Assembly (NCBI GenBank): GCA_947095535.1
Contig: OX352772.1
Coordinates: 33,933,445 to 33,997,444, forward strand
Direction of reading: 5' to 3'
DNA length: 64,000 nt
Source of the DNA: Poecilobothrus nobilitatus
Taxonomy: Eukaryota; Arthropoda; Insecta; Diptera; Dolichopodidae
Shown: in pieces, positions 49,787-62,600 of the stretch
Position numbering within the stretch: position 1 is the stretch's first letter
Layout: each line of letters starts with the position of its first letter
Position numbers and translations under genes: made by a program
Notes under the pieces: generated by a model
What the model saw: only the letters and a program-made list of their open reading frames with translations
Database searches by the model: none
Told to the model about the DNA's origin: nothing

Positions 49787-50329
49787 TATAGGATGATGCA
49801 AACCATGCGTGTCGATTTTTGAAGAAGGGAATGAGTTACAAAAAATTTATTAGCTAAGTCGGGTGTGATTTATAGATTGGGTGATATTTTTAATTTCCTG
49901 AAAGAACCGTGAACAGATTTTTTGGACCGAAAATTCATCGAAATCGACATTTTCAGATGAGAATTTACTTTTCAAATTGAAATTGCTAAAATTTTTAAGA
50001 AACATTTGAAAGATTTTTATTTTATTTTTATTAATTTGAAAGGGAAACAGTTGGAAAACAATAAAAATAATTATTAGGACAAAAATTTCTTATTTTTTAA
50101 CATGGAAAATTATTTTTTAACAATGGAATTTACTTCAAAAAATACTCGTTCGATGAATTTCCGGTCTAAAAAAAAACCTATTTTCGGTCTTTTCCGGAAG
50201 AGTTTTAAATATCACCAATCGATTGAGCATCCCCCCTCCCCCCGACTTAATAAATTTTTTTTCATATTTTAAAATAACGACTCCTTTCTTTCCTAAACAG
50301 TTGATACGCCTGATCTGGACCATTCTGTA
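49787..50329. mobile_element. Fold-back element with about 165 bp inverted repeats
   Basis: The left part (GATGATGCAAACCATGCGTG..., TTATTAGCTAAGTCGGG, GATTGGGTGATATTT, GGACCGAAAATTCATCGAA) matches the reverse complement of the right part (AATGGTCCAGATCAGGCGTA..., TTATTAAGTCGGGGGG, GATTGGTGATATTT, GACCGGAAATTCATCGAA) over about 165 bp. No protein is encoded; the 62-codon frame on the minus strand lies within one arm. Confidence 0.7.
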
Positions 50330-53300
50330 TAGGAACGAAATTATTTTTATATCATAAATTTTTGAAGTTTTCAGTTATAAAAATATTAAAAAGTATTATA
50401 AATATTTAAAAAAAAAACAATTTATTTGAAACATTTTTAATTTAACATTAAACATAAATAAAAAATAAAATAAATAAATCTTGATATTGAAAGAAAAATT
50501 TGATTTCAATTCCAAAAAAAAAAAAATATATATTTTTTGAAACCTTGAGATGCTTTTTATTTTTTTTTTTTTTTGATTATAAATTTCTAGACTACATAAC
50601 TAAACTAACTAATGTGTAAGTTGAGAATTCGAAATTTATAGTTAGGTAATTTAAAAAAAAAAAAAAATTTTTTTTTAATTTACAATTATTTACTTTAATT
50701 TTTTTTTCTTTTTCCAACAATTTTTAAATTAATTAGATCAATATTAATTTTTAGTTATGACAGTATAAAAATTTATTAATTGGTCAATATAATGACATAT
50801 TGAAAGTGTTAAGCAATTATTATAATATATTAAGATTTGAAATTGATTTAATATATTATAAGTAGCCATTTATAACTTTCAAGAATATTAATTTATTAAA
50901 TAAATTTTAAAATAGACGACTAGCAATTTAAAAAGTGTTTTTAAAAAGTGTACATAAAGAAACGTTTATTAAATTAAAAAAAAAAAAAAAAATATATATA
51001 AAAATAAAATGAATATTACTTTAAACAAAATTAATATTTTTTTTATAACAAAAGTTAAGTTTTTAATTAATGTCTTAATTATTTTTTTTTTTTTCAATTA
51101 TTTTTTTTAATTAGTTTTTAATAATAAAAAATTTGTTTAATTTCGCGAAAAATTAGTAACGTTTCAATAAGTTTATTTTATACTTTTATTTTTTTTTTAT
51201 TATTTAATATTGTTTTTAAGTGTAGCCAATTTTCTTGTTTACATAAATTTATTCAAAATTTTCATACATATATATATATTACGTAAATGGGAACGGGAAC
51301 CTATTCGCAAAATCTATATGTCAAATTCCCATTTAACCTAATGCTATTTGGCTTTTTATTTTATTATTTAACAAATTTCATTTTAACAAAATTACCACAT
51401 TGCACAAATAGTTTATTTATCAAATAGGACACTTTGCAACTAACATTTTTCACAACAATCCACTTAACAAATAATAACTTCAAGAAATAATTATTTTAAT
51501 TCGTTATTAATGATAATAAAAAATGAGTTTAAGATAAACGGCATTATTTTCGAATTTTTATTGTTCTTGTTTGCGATAAAAGTAAACCAACACTATTTCC
51601 CCCAACTTTTTGGAGTACCTTTAAATTGATTTGTAAAGGCAGAAATAGAAAAGTTTTAGATTGGTGGTAAACCTGTCATAAAAAAGAAAAAGTGTTTTTT
51701 AAAAGATACGAAAATTAAAAGAATTTTATCATAAAGAGTTGATTACATATATAGAAGTTAAATTTCTATACTTTTAATAGCCGATTATTTAAATTATATT
51801 ATATATAAGTAGTATATATATTTGTGTACATAAAGTTCAAAATTAAATGATTTAAAAAAATATTTTCATGAATTATGTAATTTTATAGATTTAATTTATT
51901 TCGAGAAGATTATGTGGAAAACATATATTTTGCAAATAGTATTTGAAATTTAGAAAAATTTTTACGCAATATTATTATTTTTATTATTAGGATTTGTGAA
52001 ACATATATTTGACAAATATCTTTTTGGCGAAATGTCTTATTATGCCAAACAACCATTTGTAAAATGGTCCAATATGTCAAATGGAAATTTGCTAAATGTG
52101 TTTTTTGTCCAAAAGATATTAGGCAAATTGACATTTTGCAATTTAACATTCGGCTAACTGTATACAAATCTATGTAAATACATATATGTATGTAAAAAAA
52201 TATGTATATGTTAACGTATCTAATGTCATTTTGTGTTTTATTTTTTTTATTTTCTTTCTATTTCCATTCATTTTTCTTATTATCAATTTACATTTTAAAA
52301 AAATTTTTTTTCAATGGAGGAAATAAAAAAAAACTTTTTTTTTTACGTGTGAGTAATTTTGAATTGGTAAATATTTACTATTAAGAATAAAAAAAAAAAC
52401 AAAAATAAAAACTTAATTCAAGAAATTACGATTCATTCCTTTTTGAACTTCAGAAATGTTGCTAAGAATTTCAAAAAAAAAAAAAAAAACTTTAAAAATG
52501 TTAAGGTTTTAATAAAAACAAAAAAAAAAATTACGGCGCAATTCAAACCCTCTTCATTGACAGTTGAGTTATATAACGTTACAAAAAAAAAACAAAAAAA
52601 AAATTCTATCTATAAAATCAAAATCAATGCGACTAAACCTGGGCAACTATTGCGTATGACAAAACAACTATGGTAAGAGAACCACGTGATAGTTTTATTT
52701 TTAAATAAAATATTTACCTAAATACGATTGAGACATGCATTTGACATTTCGTAACAATTACTTTTGAACATAAAATTAATTTAAGATATAGAAATGAGTA
52801 AATATTTCTGAAAGTGGAAAATTTTTATTTTTTAAAAAGAGTCCATCATGTGTAAAAAATTAGGAAAATAGAATTATTATATGACTATAGTAATTTAACT
52901 TCACTGAAATACCTTTTGTGTTTTAGAAAAATTATTTATTCGTTAACAAATCTAAATATTCTATTCACGTGTTCAACATTTGACTATCATAAATTCATAA
53001 TATACATATTAAAAATTATATTTCACAAAATAATAATAAGAAAAAAGAAAAACTAAAAATATTACATCTCATAAATAATAAAAACAATTTATTTATCAAA
53101 TAAAATTTCCTGTTTAGTTTTTGTATCCCTGCAAGTAAATGATAAATTTTCCTGAAATTAACTTTTTTTTTTTCTCATTTTCTTTGTTTGTTTTTCTTTT
53201 GTAAATAATTCTCTAAACAATATATGATTATTATTCAATTTTACATATAATTTAATCACATTTTTTAGTTCACTTCTTCTATACTTAAATAATATAAATT

Positions 53301-54168
53301 CATACTTGAATTCTATTATATTTAAACAAACAAAAAAAAAATTAAAATTAGAATAAAATTATTTCCTAATTGTAATGTCAAATGCATGGTATTGGTATAT
53401 ATATACAATTACAATGTATATATTAAATTCACAATATCAAAAACATACAAAAAAAAAAAAGAACAAAAAAATTTTAACTCTTTTATTCTATTCATATATT
53501 ATTATTTATTATGTACTAAACTTTGTATGTACCTTTTTCTTTTTCATTTCAAAAATTATTTATTAAAAAAAAAAAAAAAAATTTTTTTTATGCATTTCTA
53601 AAGTTCACGTTTAAATATGTATCTACGTAATATCAGTGTAATATACGTATATTGCGCAAACAATAGCATTTTTCCTTTTACTTTTTTTTTTTTATTTTTT
53701 ATTTTATTTTTTTTTTTTTTCTCCCATTTTTTTATTTTTTTCTTTCAATTTCATTTTTTTTTTTTCATATACATACTTACGATTTATATAAATTAATTTT
53801 AAGTTTTCTTTTTTAATATAAGAATATATATAAACAAATACACGTATATACATATATGTATATATAAAGATGAAATAAAAATAATTTTATTAAAATACCA
53901 AAAAATAATTAAGATTTCCTTTGATATGTAAAAATTTAATTTATTTACAATTAAATATAAATTAATTAATTAGATATTATATGAAAATAATAATGTTTTT
54001 ATTTATTTATTTATTTTTTTTTTTTAATTTCTGTTACTAAATGTAAAAAAAATATAATTCTGATATTATGTGATTATGTGCCAACACGTGTAAATACGAG
54101 TATGTATTATGATTATGTATTATATAATTGTATAAAAAATATTTCTTTAGCAACAATCACATTTTATA
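50330..54168. other. A/T-rich non-coding sequence
   Basis: No gene recognised. At 51340-51480 and 51975-52165 there are loose arrays of short words (AAATGTC, GCCAAA, CATTTGT, TTTGGC) in both orientations, as in the other short-word arrays. The rest is homopolymers and A/T-rich simple sequence. Confidence 0.55.
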
Positions 54169-55847
54169 CAGGGTATTCCACATAAAAGTGGAAATATTTC
54201 AGAAGGTGATCCCAGAGATTAAAAGTAGAAAAAAATTGTATGGATGAAATAAAATAGAAAAATAAACTCATATTTTTAGATTTTTTCGAGATATTTGTTT
54301 TTTTTTGTTTTTTTTGTTTTACATTATTAATTTTTGAATAGCTCTTAAGCCACATGCACTACATAAGTTAATTTAATTTTATTTGAAAGATTATTCGTCA
54401 ATCGTCAAGTTAAATAAATTTAAAATACTAATTTTTGCTATCTATTTCTATCAAAAATGTTCTTAAATTTTGCCTTATATCTGAGAAAAAGAAATATGTA
54501 AAAAAAATATAAAAATTTTATATGTTCTTATAGCTCTAATTAAAAAAGTAATTAACTACACTCCAAAAGACAATAAATCCTTCAGCAGATGAAAGCTTGA
54601 AAACTAAGTTTTCAAACAAGATTAAACTAGTGTAAAGCGTCTGGTTTCAGTGATATTTGGCGATTAATAGAAAACAAAAGATGCTGTCGGGAGAATTAAT
54701 TTTTTTTTTACTTTCAACTTTAGTCGATTTGAATCAACTATCGGTGTCGGGGAAAACAATTTGTGTTGGTTTAAGTCTTTACTGAGTTAACTTCGAAAAA
54801 CAATTACATTTTTGTGTTTGATTTTACATTATTACATTATTTTGTTATTGTGTTTGTTTGTTGCTAGTTGTGTTTTAAAAAATTTTTAAAAATAAAAAAT
54901 GAGTAATAAAATAAAAATTTAAATAATTTATATAAGTAAATATGAAAATTCTTATTAAATATTTTTTTTCAGGAAAAAATATTTTAGCAACATTTTTTCG
55001 GATAACATCGGAAATGTCGTAAAAAAACTGCAACCTGATACAATGTAAAATTTATGAAACCAAACGCGTTGTTTTGAAAATGAAATACCGACTTTAATAA
55101 ATACTGGCTGTTATTTTGAAGAAGTCCCCTTATCTTAGGAACCAGAAGTACGACCGATGCAATTTAAAAAACCTAGTTCCGATATTGTAATAGAAAATAA
55201 AAATAAAAAATTTTCCGGGAAGTGGCACCTTAGTTTTTGTGGTTCGTTTTTTGGGATGGGCTAAAAATCGAACTTTTATATTTTTTTTTTACTATATTTA
55301 AATTCTACTACAAAATGGGGGAATACGTGTTTTAAATCATGTCGGTCCGACTTCTAATTCCCAAAATAAAGTTGGCTTTTGCAACCTACGCAATTGCAAT
55401 CATAAATTGTTAATGAAAATCCCCATATTTTATTTATACTTATTTTTTTTTCTAAATCCAATTTATTTTTATTGTGTATCCAAAATAAATAAAATAGAGC
55501 ACAAAATAAACCGTCTGAACACTAAAATTTTCCGTTTAAATTATTTTTTTTAAATATCGACATTTCATTTGCAAAAAATCAAAATTGAAATAACTTGAAT
55601 CAATTAATTGAAACTAATTCAATTGACTTAGCCGACACAGCGAAATTTTTGAGTTGAATTGAAAAATGTCAAAATCAACCAAGTTTAGTTGATTCTCCCG
55701 ACATCACCTAAAATAATATAAAAGTTTCAATATCTCGAAAACGACGAATAAAAGACCCACCCTCTTATACATATTTTTTTTCTAGTTCTAGTAGTAATCT
55801 CACAAATCTCGTCCTGCAATATTTGTACTCTTATGCGGTACATCCTG
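54169..55847. mobile_element. 1.68 kb TA-flanked DNA element with diverged inverted repeats
   Basis: The ends CAGGGTATTCCACATAAAAGTG and, inverted, CAGGATGTACCGCATAAGAG are flanked by TA (54167-54168, 55848-55849). Similarity continues for about 80 bp (AAATATTTCAG against AAATATTGCAG). Another element (54682-55706) occupies most of the middle, so the host element itself is only about 650 bp. Confidence 0.6.
54682..55706. mobile_element. Nested 1.0 kb element with TGCTGTCGGGAG ends
   Basis: The ends TGCTGTCGGGAGAATTAA and, inverted, TGATGTCGGGAGAATCAA form an 18-nt imperfect inverted repeat, with GTGTCGG words again just inside both ends. No target duplication was recognised and no protein was found. 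It interrupts the 54169-55847 element and so is younger. Confidence 0.55.
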
Positions 55848-56491
55848 TATGTACATAATTGCATATATGGTTTTTTTATCTTATGAAATTTTAATTTTAT
55901 TTATAATATATTGTCACGTATTTGTTACTTTATAAAAATTAATATAGAACTGTAAACGAATGATTTGTTTTAAATAATAGTTTATAAATAATATTATAGC
56001 TTATATGTATTTATTTTTGTATAAGTAGTTATTATTATATTGATAATTTATTAGCATAAAAGTTATTTTCCCAAAAGTATGCAAATTCGAATTAAGTGCT
56101 TTTAATATATATAGTGTATGAGAAGGGGTATCATAATCTTAAATTACAAAATCCCAAAATTAACAAAAACATAATCTTCAATTACAAAATACTAAATACA
56201 ACGTGTTAAATTAAGAGAAAAATAAGTTCCCATATATCTCAATTTCCTTTATTTTTATTCTCCCCAATCTACAAACCAAATAGTAGAATATTGTATCATA
56301 GATTCCAACTTAACCTAATGTTTGATTGGTTCAAGTTTAAAACTACCAAAGAGAATTCGCGCGTTAGTCTCATCGGTTCTTTCGAGGTTCCCACTTATAA
56401 AAATCAAAATTGAAAAAGGTCAAAGTAATTTACCGTTTAATTCATTTCACATTCAATCGGTCACAAAATCAGGATTTTAAATAAATTTTTG

Positions 56492-56662
56492 TTTTTATGC
56501 ATTTTTCTGCCACATAAATGTGGACGGGATTCCGGTTCACGCGTGCCTGTAAATGTCGTGAAGGGGAATAACTCTTATGACGTGTGTGGGATTCGAACCC
56601 ACACTCCCTCGGCGTTTACATCGTATTTTATATGCTCTTACCCACTAGGCCACCGAGACCCC
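56492..56662 (-). mobile_element. SINE, near full-length, inverted
   Basis: On the minus strand: head GGGGTCTCGGTGGCCTAGTG with A box, B box GGGTTCGAATCC, hairpin, and CATTTATGTGGCAGAAAAATGC. The middle differs from the main copies (CGCGTGAACCGGAATCCC), and the poly(A) is short. Confidence 0.85.
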
Positions 56663-57027
56663 GATTTCAAAATTTTGATTAGTCAAGATTTAATTCTTAA
56701 TTGCTAAAGAATAAAATATGTAGGCATATGGGAGATTTTAAATTAATAAGATTTTTCGAGTTTGTTAATTATGAAAATTCGGAGTCGATTTCAAAAATAA
56801 ATATGTAATTTTAATTCAAAATATTTTTTGTTGCTAGTAATAATTTTTATGTTCGAGAATATTTTTAAAATTGGATTTGAATTGGAATATGTACTCTTAA
56901 ATGTTTGGAATTTTGTTATTATAGGTACACAATCCATTTAGTATTACAAGGCTTATAAAATAGTATTAAAACTATAATGACCTTAGTAGCTGCAATATTA
57001 AAATAAATTAATAAAAATAATATTTAG

Positions 57028-57090
57028 CGGGAGGTTTTGAAGACCGAATGGTTAGGCACATATCGTATATTAACCAAGAGAGATCAGCTA
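57028..57090 (+). mobile_element. Degenerate second-subfamily SINE head
   Basis: GGAGGTTTTGAAGACCGAAT, GGTTAGGCACATATCGTATA and TTAACCAAGAGAG align with the 46343 head (GGCTTCGGTAGCC, GGTAGGCGTGTGGCGTAT, TTAACCGAAGGAG). The B box is lost. Confidence 0.5.
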
Positions 57091-57365
57091 TATGAGATTG
57101 AAATTATTTAATCTCTCTTATAGAAACCGATAATTTTCGTACAACATTGCATAATTATCAATAAAATCGTCACAAAATACTTGAGAATTATATCTCAAAT
57201 TTTATATGTAATACTTTTTTGCATTAATCAATCTGTACTTTTATGCGTCAACACACAGAATTATCATAATTCATATTATATGATAAATGTAACCGTCTTT
57301 TTAGGATTTTAAACAGACACAAATTTTTAAATTGAAATAAACAAGAAATGGCATTTAATTAAAAT

Positions 57366-58200
57366 GAACTGGCATAAACTTGTACCTCACAAACAAATTA
57401 CAAGATTTAGACTACGCCGACGACATATGTCTCCTATCGTATTCTCACATCAACATGCAAAGCAAGATCGACGAGCTTTCAAGGAATGCGGCAGAAGTGG
57501 GTCTCAAAATGAACATGGGGAAAATAAAAATAATGAGGATAAATACAACCAGCACCACACCAATAAAAGTTACACCACTAGAAGATGTATCGAATTACAA
57601 ATACCGTGGGTGCACAGTTACAACGGGAGGTGGAGCATTAGAGGATGCATAGGCTAAAATCAAAAAAGCTGAAGCGGTGTTTGCAAGACTATGGAAAGTA
57701 TGTCGATCAGCACAAATTAATAGAGCCACAAAACTAACAATATTTAAAACATGTGTTAAATCGGTCTTGCTTCACTACAGCGAAACATGTCTGGTCACAG
57801 AAAAAATAATCCACAAATTACAAGTATTCCTCAACAGATGTTTGTGAATAATATGCAGAATATTCTGGCCACAAAGAATATCAAACACCGACCTGTGGAC
57901 TATAATCAATCAGGAACCCATAAACTTGGTTATTAGGGAAAGAAAATACAAATGGATTGGCCATGCACTTAGAAAAAATTCCTCGATAGCCAAAGAGGTC
58001 CTTGATTGGAACCGTCAAGGAAAAAGAAAAGTGGCAAAACCCAGAATTACGTGGAGAAGAACAGTAATGAAGGAGATAGAGGAAGCAGGAAAAAACTGGT
58101 CTGAAGCAAAAATGCTTGCATACAAAATACAGTTAAATACGGAGTCTTTGTGGAAGCCCTATGATCCCCAAGCGGGTAGGAAGGAAAAAAAATAAATAAA
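57366..58200 (+). pseudogene. LINE reverse-transcriptase 3' fragment with YADD motif
   Basis: One continuous phase from about 57368 to the stop at 58193-58195. It contains LQDLDYADDICLLSYSHINM (RT motif with YADD), then SNYKYRGCTVTTGG, then YKWIGHALRKNSSIAKEVLD and WRRTVMKEIEEAGKNWSEA, typical of the C-terminal part of arthropod non-LTR elements. Two nonsense codons (TAG 57650-57652, TGA 57845-57847) break it; the second looks like decay of a CGA Arg codon. The 5' end is truncated just before the YADD region, and an AAATAAATAAA-type tail follows. It belongs to a different clade from the 47484 fragment; I do not assign a name. Confidence 0.88.
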
Positions 58201-59290
58201 ATTTAAATAAACACAACATGATATAATAATTCCAGAATATGCATTCATTACTATATAGCAAACTTTTGAAAATTTTGACGTAATATATATATATATGTAC
58301 ATCCATATTTGAATTCATTTATAATATAGTATTTTCCGCATAGTCATAAAATTGTATTTTTTATAACTTTAAACATCATAAAATATATGAAACATTTTTA
58401 AAAATTTCAGCTTTCAAAAATGTTCTTAATAAAAATAAATATGTGAAAAGAAAAAGTTAAAAATATCATTATATATTGGCTTTTCACAGTTTTGTACACT
58501 TAAGAAGTTGTATTTTTTCGGATGCCTTTTAAAAACAGAAAAAAAAGAAAACGTCTAATATTGTTTATTATTGCGAAAAATATTTTTGAATTAGTTTATA
58601 TTTTTTTATTGCAGATAAAAAGTTATATATATATGTATGTACATAATATATAGTACACTAACACTTTGATATGCGCTAGATGAGGTGAATGAAATTTTTG
58701 TCTGAAAAGGTTTAAAGAAATATTACAGAAAAAAAAAAAACAGAAAACAAAAAATTAATTAATTATTATATATTTTGTTGACAATACATACGATTTTATT
58801 AAAAAAATAAAAAATAAATTATAATAAAATTAATTTATTAATTTTGAAATAATTAAGTATTTATTTTTGGTTTTATGTCATTGATTAATGAATGAATGTA
58901 TACCAAAATATATACTACATCATTTTTTAAATTAAAATAGGATGAATAAAATTGTAATTAATAAAAAAAAACAACCAAAAAATCTTTAAAACACTTAATA
59001 TATATATATGTACATATAAATTACATGCATATACATATGTATAACATTATATTTATTTGACATTTGTAGAATTGTAAAACAAGGTAAAACATATTATGTA
59101 TAATTGTCATGTAAAAAATTTTAATTATTTTAAATATTAGACGTATATTTTTATTTTTCTTTTCTTATTTGTTTTTTTTTCTGGTAAATTAAAGATTAAT
59201 AATATTTTTAAGATTTTCATTTAATAAAATTTTAAATAACATAAGAATATAAGATTTGTTGAATGTGATGTTACTGTTGTTTGGTAAAAG
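58201..59290. other. A/T-rich non-coding sequence
   Basis: Nothing recognised; homopolymers and TATATGTA-type simple sequence. Confidence 0.6.
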
Positions 59291-59305
59291 GAGGATTGAT
59301 AACAA

Positions 59306-59600
59306 TTGTTATACATTAGTGCTACGACCGATTGTGCGCACCCCAACTCTATAAGAATTTCATTTTTCACATCGGCTTATCAAGCGAGTCAATATGCCTC
59401 TAAAGAATCGAATGATGATTTTCTGGTCAAAGGGTTCTCACTTCAGAGAGATCTACCGAATTACCCTTCCCATTGCAGTTTGGCTGCGTTGGTTTTTCTC
59501 AATTTATTCAAGGCTTTCTCAGTTCTGTGAGTAGATTTCGATTTCTGCAGGCTTCCCCCTATACATCATTCTTATAATAGATGGATCTGCAGTCTGAAAA
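59306..59600. other. GC-rich island with coding-like frames on both strands
   Basis: GC content is about 40%, against roughly 20% around it. On the plus strand a 74-codon frame (59306-59530; TDCAHPNSIRISFFTSAYQA) ends at a donor-like GTGAGT at 59528. On the minus strand a strong acceptor (CATTTTTTCAG) is followed by ADPSIIRMMYRGKPAEIEIY and a stop, and in another phase THRTEKALNKLRKTNAAKLQ. Neither is recognised. It is either a conserved exon or a decayed mobile element. Confidence 0.35.
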
Positions 59601-62600
59601 AATGTGATTAATATATGTATGTAGTAGTCTTAAAACATTTTTTATATATGCACTTATTAAACACATATTAAGCTGAATACAAAAAAAAAAAAAATGGGGA
59701 ATTCCCTCTTTATATTTTTATTCACTAATTTTATCTATGTACAATTGTGTTTTAAAGAATACTTAATTTATTAATATATGATATTTGAGAACAAAATTAA
59801 CATTATTATTTATTGTTATTTAGTTTCAATGGCTACAAAATAATGGAAACAAAAAGTCGATACAAAAAAATCGATTTAATACAAATAATCGACAGTTAGT
59901 ATAATAACTTAATGTTTAAGCGATTAATCTGTAAGGATTAATATCAAAAACTGTTGTCTTTATCTTTAGTCTCTAGCTTTTGTCTTTTTAATCTATGTTC
60001 TTTAATGCTTTAATCTATAGTTCTTCTTCTATATTTTTAATTTATGTTTCTTTAATCTATAGCTTTTTTATTTTTTATATAAAAAAAAAATGTAAGTTTT
60101 CTGTCCTTGCGTTTCAAAAAAAAAAAAATTAAATAAGATATGTACTTTAAAATAAAGTTTTCGCAAAAAAAAAAAAAAGAAGATTATTATTATAAAGTCA
60201 AAGTCTGCTCTCGTATATAAAATTTCGATACAGTGACCTCAAAACGATGAAAAATTTTATAATTTTTTTTTTTTTTTTAAATAATATTGAATGATATTTT
60301 GTAACAAAATATAAATTTTAAATCAATCCTCTGTAAACTTATCTAATAAAATGAAAATAAATAAGTGATACTTTATTAATTGATTAAATATGACCTTGAA
60401 AAAACTTAATGATTAATTGATTTTATATTCGATATGATTTTTCATCAATATTAGTGCAAAACATTAAAATTTTTTTTTTGTGTTCAATCAAGCAAAATAC
60501 AAATCACAACAATTTGATATTAAGAAAAATTAAATAAATTGTAAAAAAAAAAACTCAAACTAAAATTATTCAGGATTTTTTTTATACATAAAATAATAAT
60601 TTATGTTATAAGAACATATCGAACAAAAATCAAAGTACATACATGTAAAAGTTCAATATTTATGTGATGAAATAAAGTTTTTAATTAAAAAAAAAAAAGT
60701 TTATTTTAATATGTTATGGATGCATTTTTTGATTTTATATTAATAAAGAAATGTTCATCTAATATTTTGATTATTTGAGAAAAAACTTTTTATTTGATGT
60801 TCAAAATCTCTTTTTTCTTTTTTCTAAATTAAATTTAGACTGCCCAAATTTGAATGGATTTGTACAAAAATCAAAATCCGGAAAAGTTTACCAAATAATT
60901 TTCAAGATTTTCCCCAATTAAAAACTATTCTTATATTGAATAACACAATGGGAACTACTATTTTTTAAACTTGATAAATAAATTATACAATTTTGTGTTT
61001 ATCTTCTTGAAAATACAATATTGTAACATTGTTTTTACCATATAATTTAGATATCGAAACAATGAGATCTAGCGCCCTCAAAGATAAAATTAACAATCCT
61101 TAATCACATCATCATCTTCAATATTTTATTTTATTTCTTTTTTTTTGTCAAATCTATAATAATATTTTAAATTTTTTATTCAATTTCTATTATGTATCAC
61201 CACTGTTACCTCAACATCTTATCAATATTTATATTATATTAAATTTTATATTTCAATTAATAAAATCAAGAATTTTTTATGCTATTTATGTAATCATATT
61301 TTTATTATAAAAAAAAAAAAATACAATTATAGAACTTCCTTAATAGTTATTTAATCTTTTGCTTTTATAAAACATTTCTATACAGTTGGTGATATTTATT
61401 ATATAGTTATAAAGTTTAATTCTTATTAATAAAAATAATTGTTTTTTTTTTTATATTAATACAATTAATAAAGCTTTGAAAATATTTCGTTTATAATTGA
61501 TACTACTATCATTATGTAAATGCAGATTCTGCATTAAAAATGTCATAAAATTTTTTCTATGTACCTATGCAATTTGAGTCAATTACTTTGATCAATAAAA
61601 TTTATTAATTTATATTATTAAATTAAAAATAGTAATTATTTTCTTATAAAAATTAATAAAGATATATTATACAAATAATTATAATTATTATCAACATCAT
61701 CATCACCATCATCATCAACAAGTCCAATGTTGCAACGAATATGTCAATTGAAATTTGAATTCCATATGACTATAAAAAACTGTTTTAACTAACATCTGTC
61801 TCTATTAAGAAAACATCAATAGAAAAAAGAAAAAAATGATTTAAAAAAAAAATTAAATGATCTTAACTTTATTAACTAAATTTATCATTTACAATTTTTA
61901 AATAAATTCTTGGTAAAAACCAAATTAAACTTTTTCAAAAACATACAAAACTTTTTCAACATGAAAAATGTAGAAAAGTTTTCTCGAAAATAATTAGTAA
62001 ATAATAGAGTATTTATAATTAGATACAATTATACACAAAACACACATTTTATAACATAATATATATATATATATATATATATTATTTTTAATTTTATTAC
62101 TTAATTATTATTATTATTTTTCTTATTCAATAAACACATAAAATTTTATATTTTACCATATATAAAAAACGGAACAAATACAAAACGTCAAACTTGTTAA
62201 ATGTCAAATGATGACAATTAATAAATCTTTCCGAAGTTTATTTTTGCTGCATTCAAAAAATTTGCAAAAATAAAAAACATATACATAAGTATTAAGTACA
62301 TATGTATATGTAAATCTGAAACTGTGGCAACACTTAAACAACAGCATGTTATTATTTATATACTCACACACACGCACACACACACACACACATATTATAT
62401 TTATTCTATAATGTACAAGAATTTAACTAATTTATTGCTTTTCTTTTAGTTTAACCCAATATCAGCCTGTTGCTCATACCAATATTTTTATAATCACTTT
62501 AATGAATATTCATGACATTTTTTTTTTTTTTGTTTTTGTCAACATATACAATTAAACATATAATAAGTATTAAGTATATGAATATATATGTAATTGTCTC

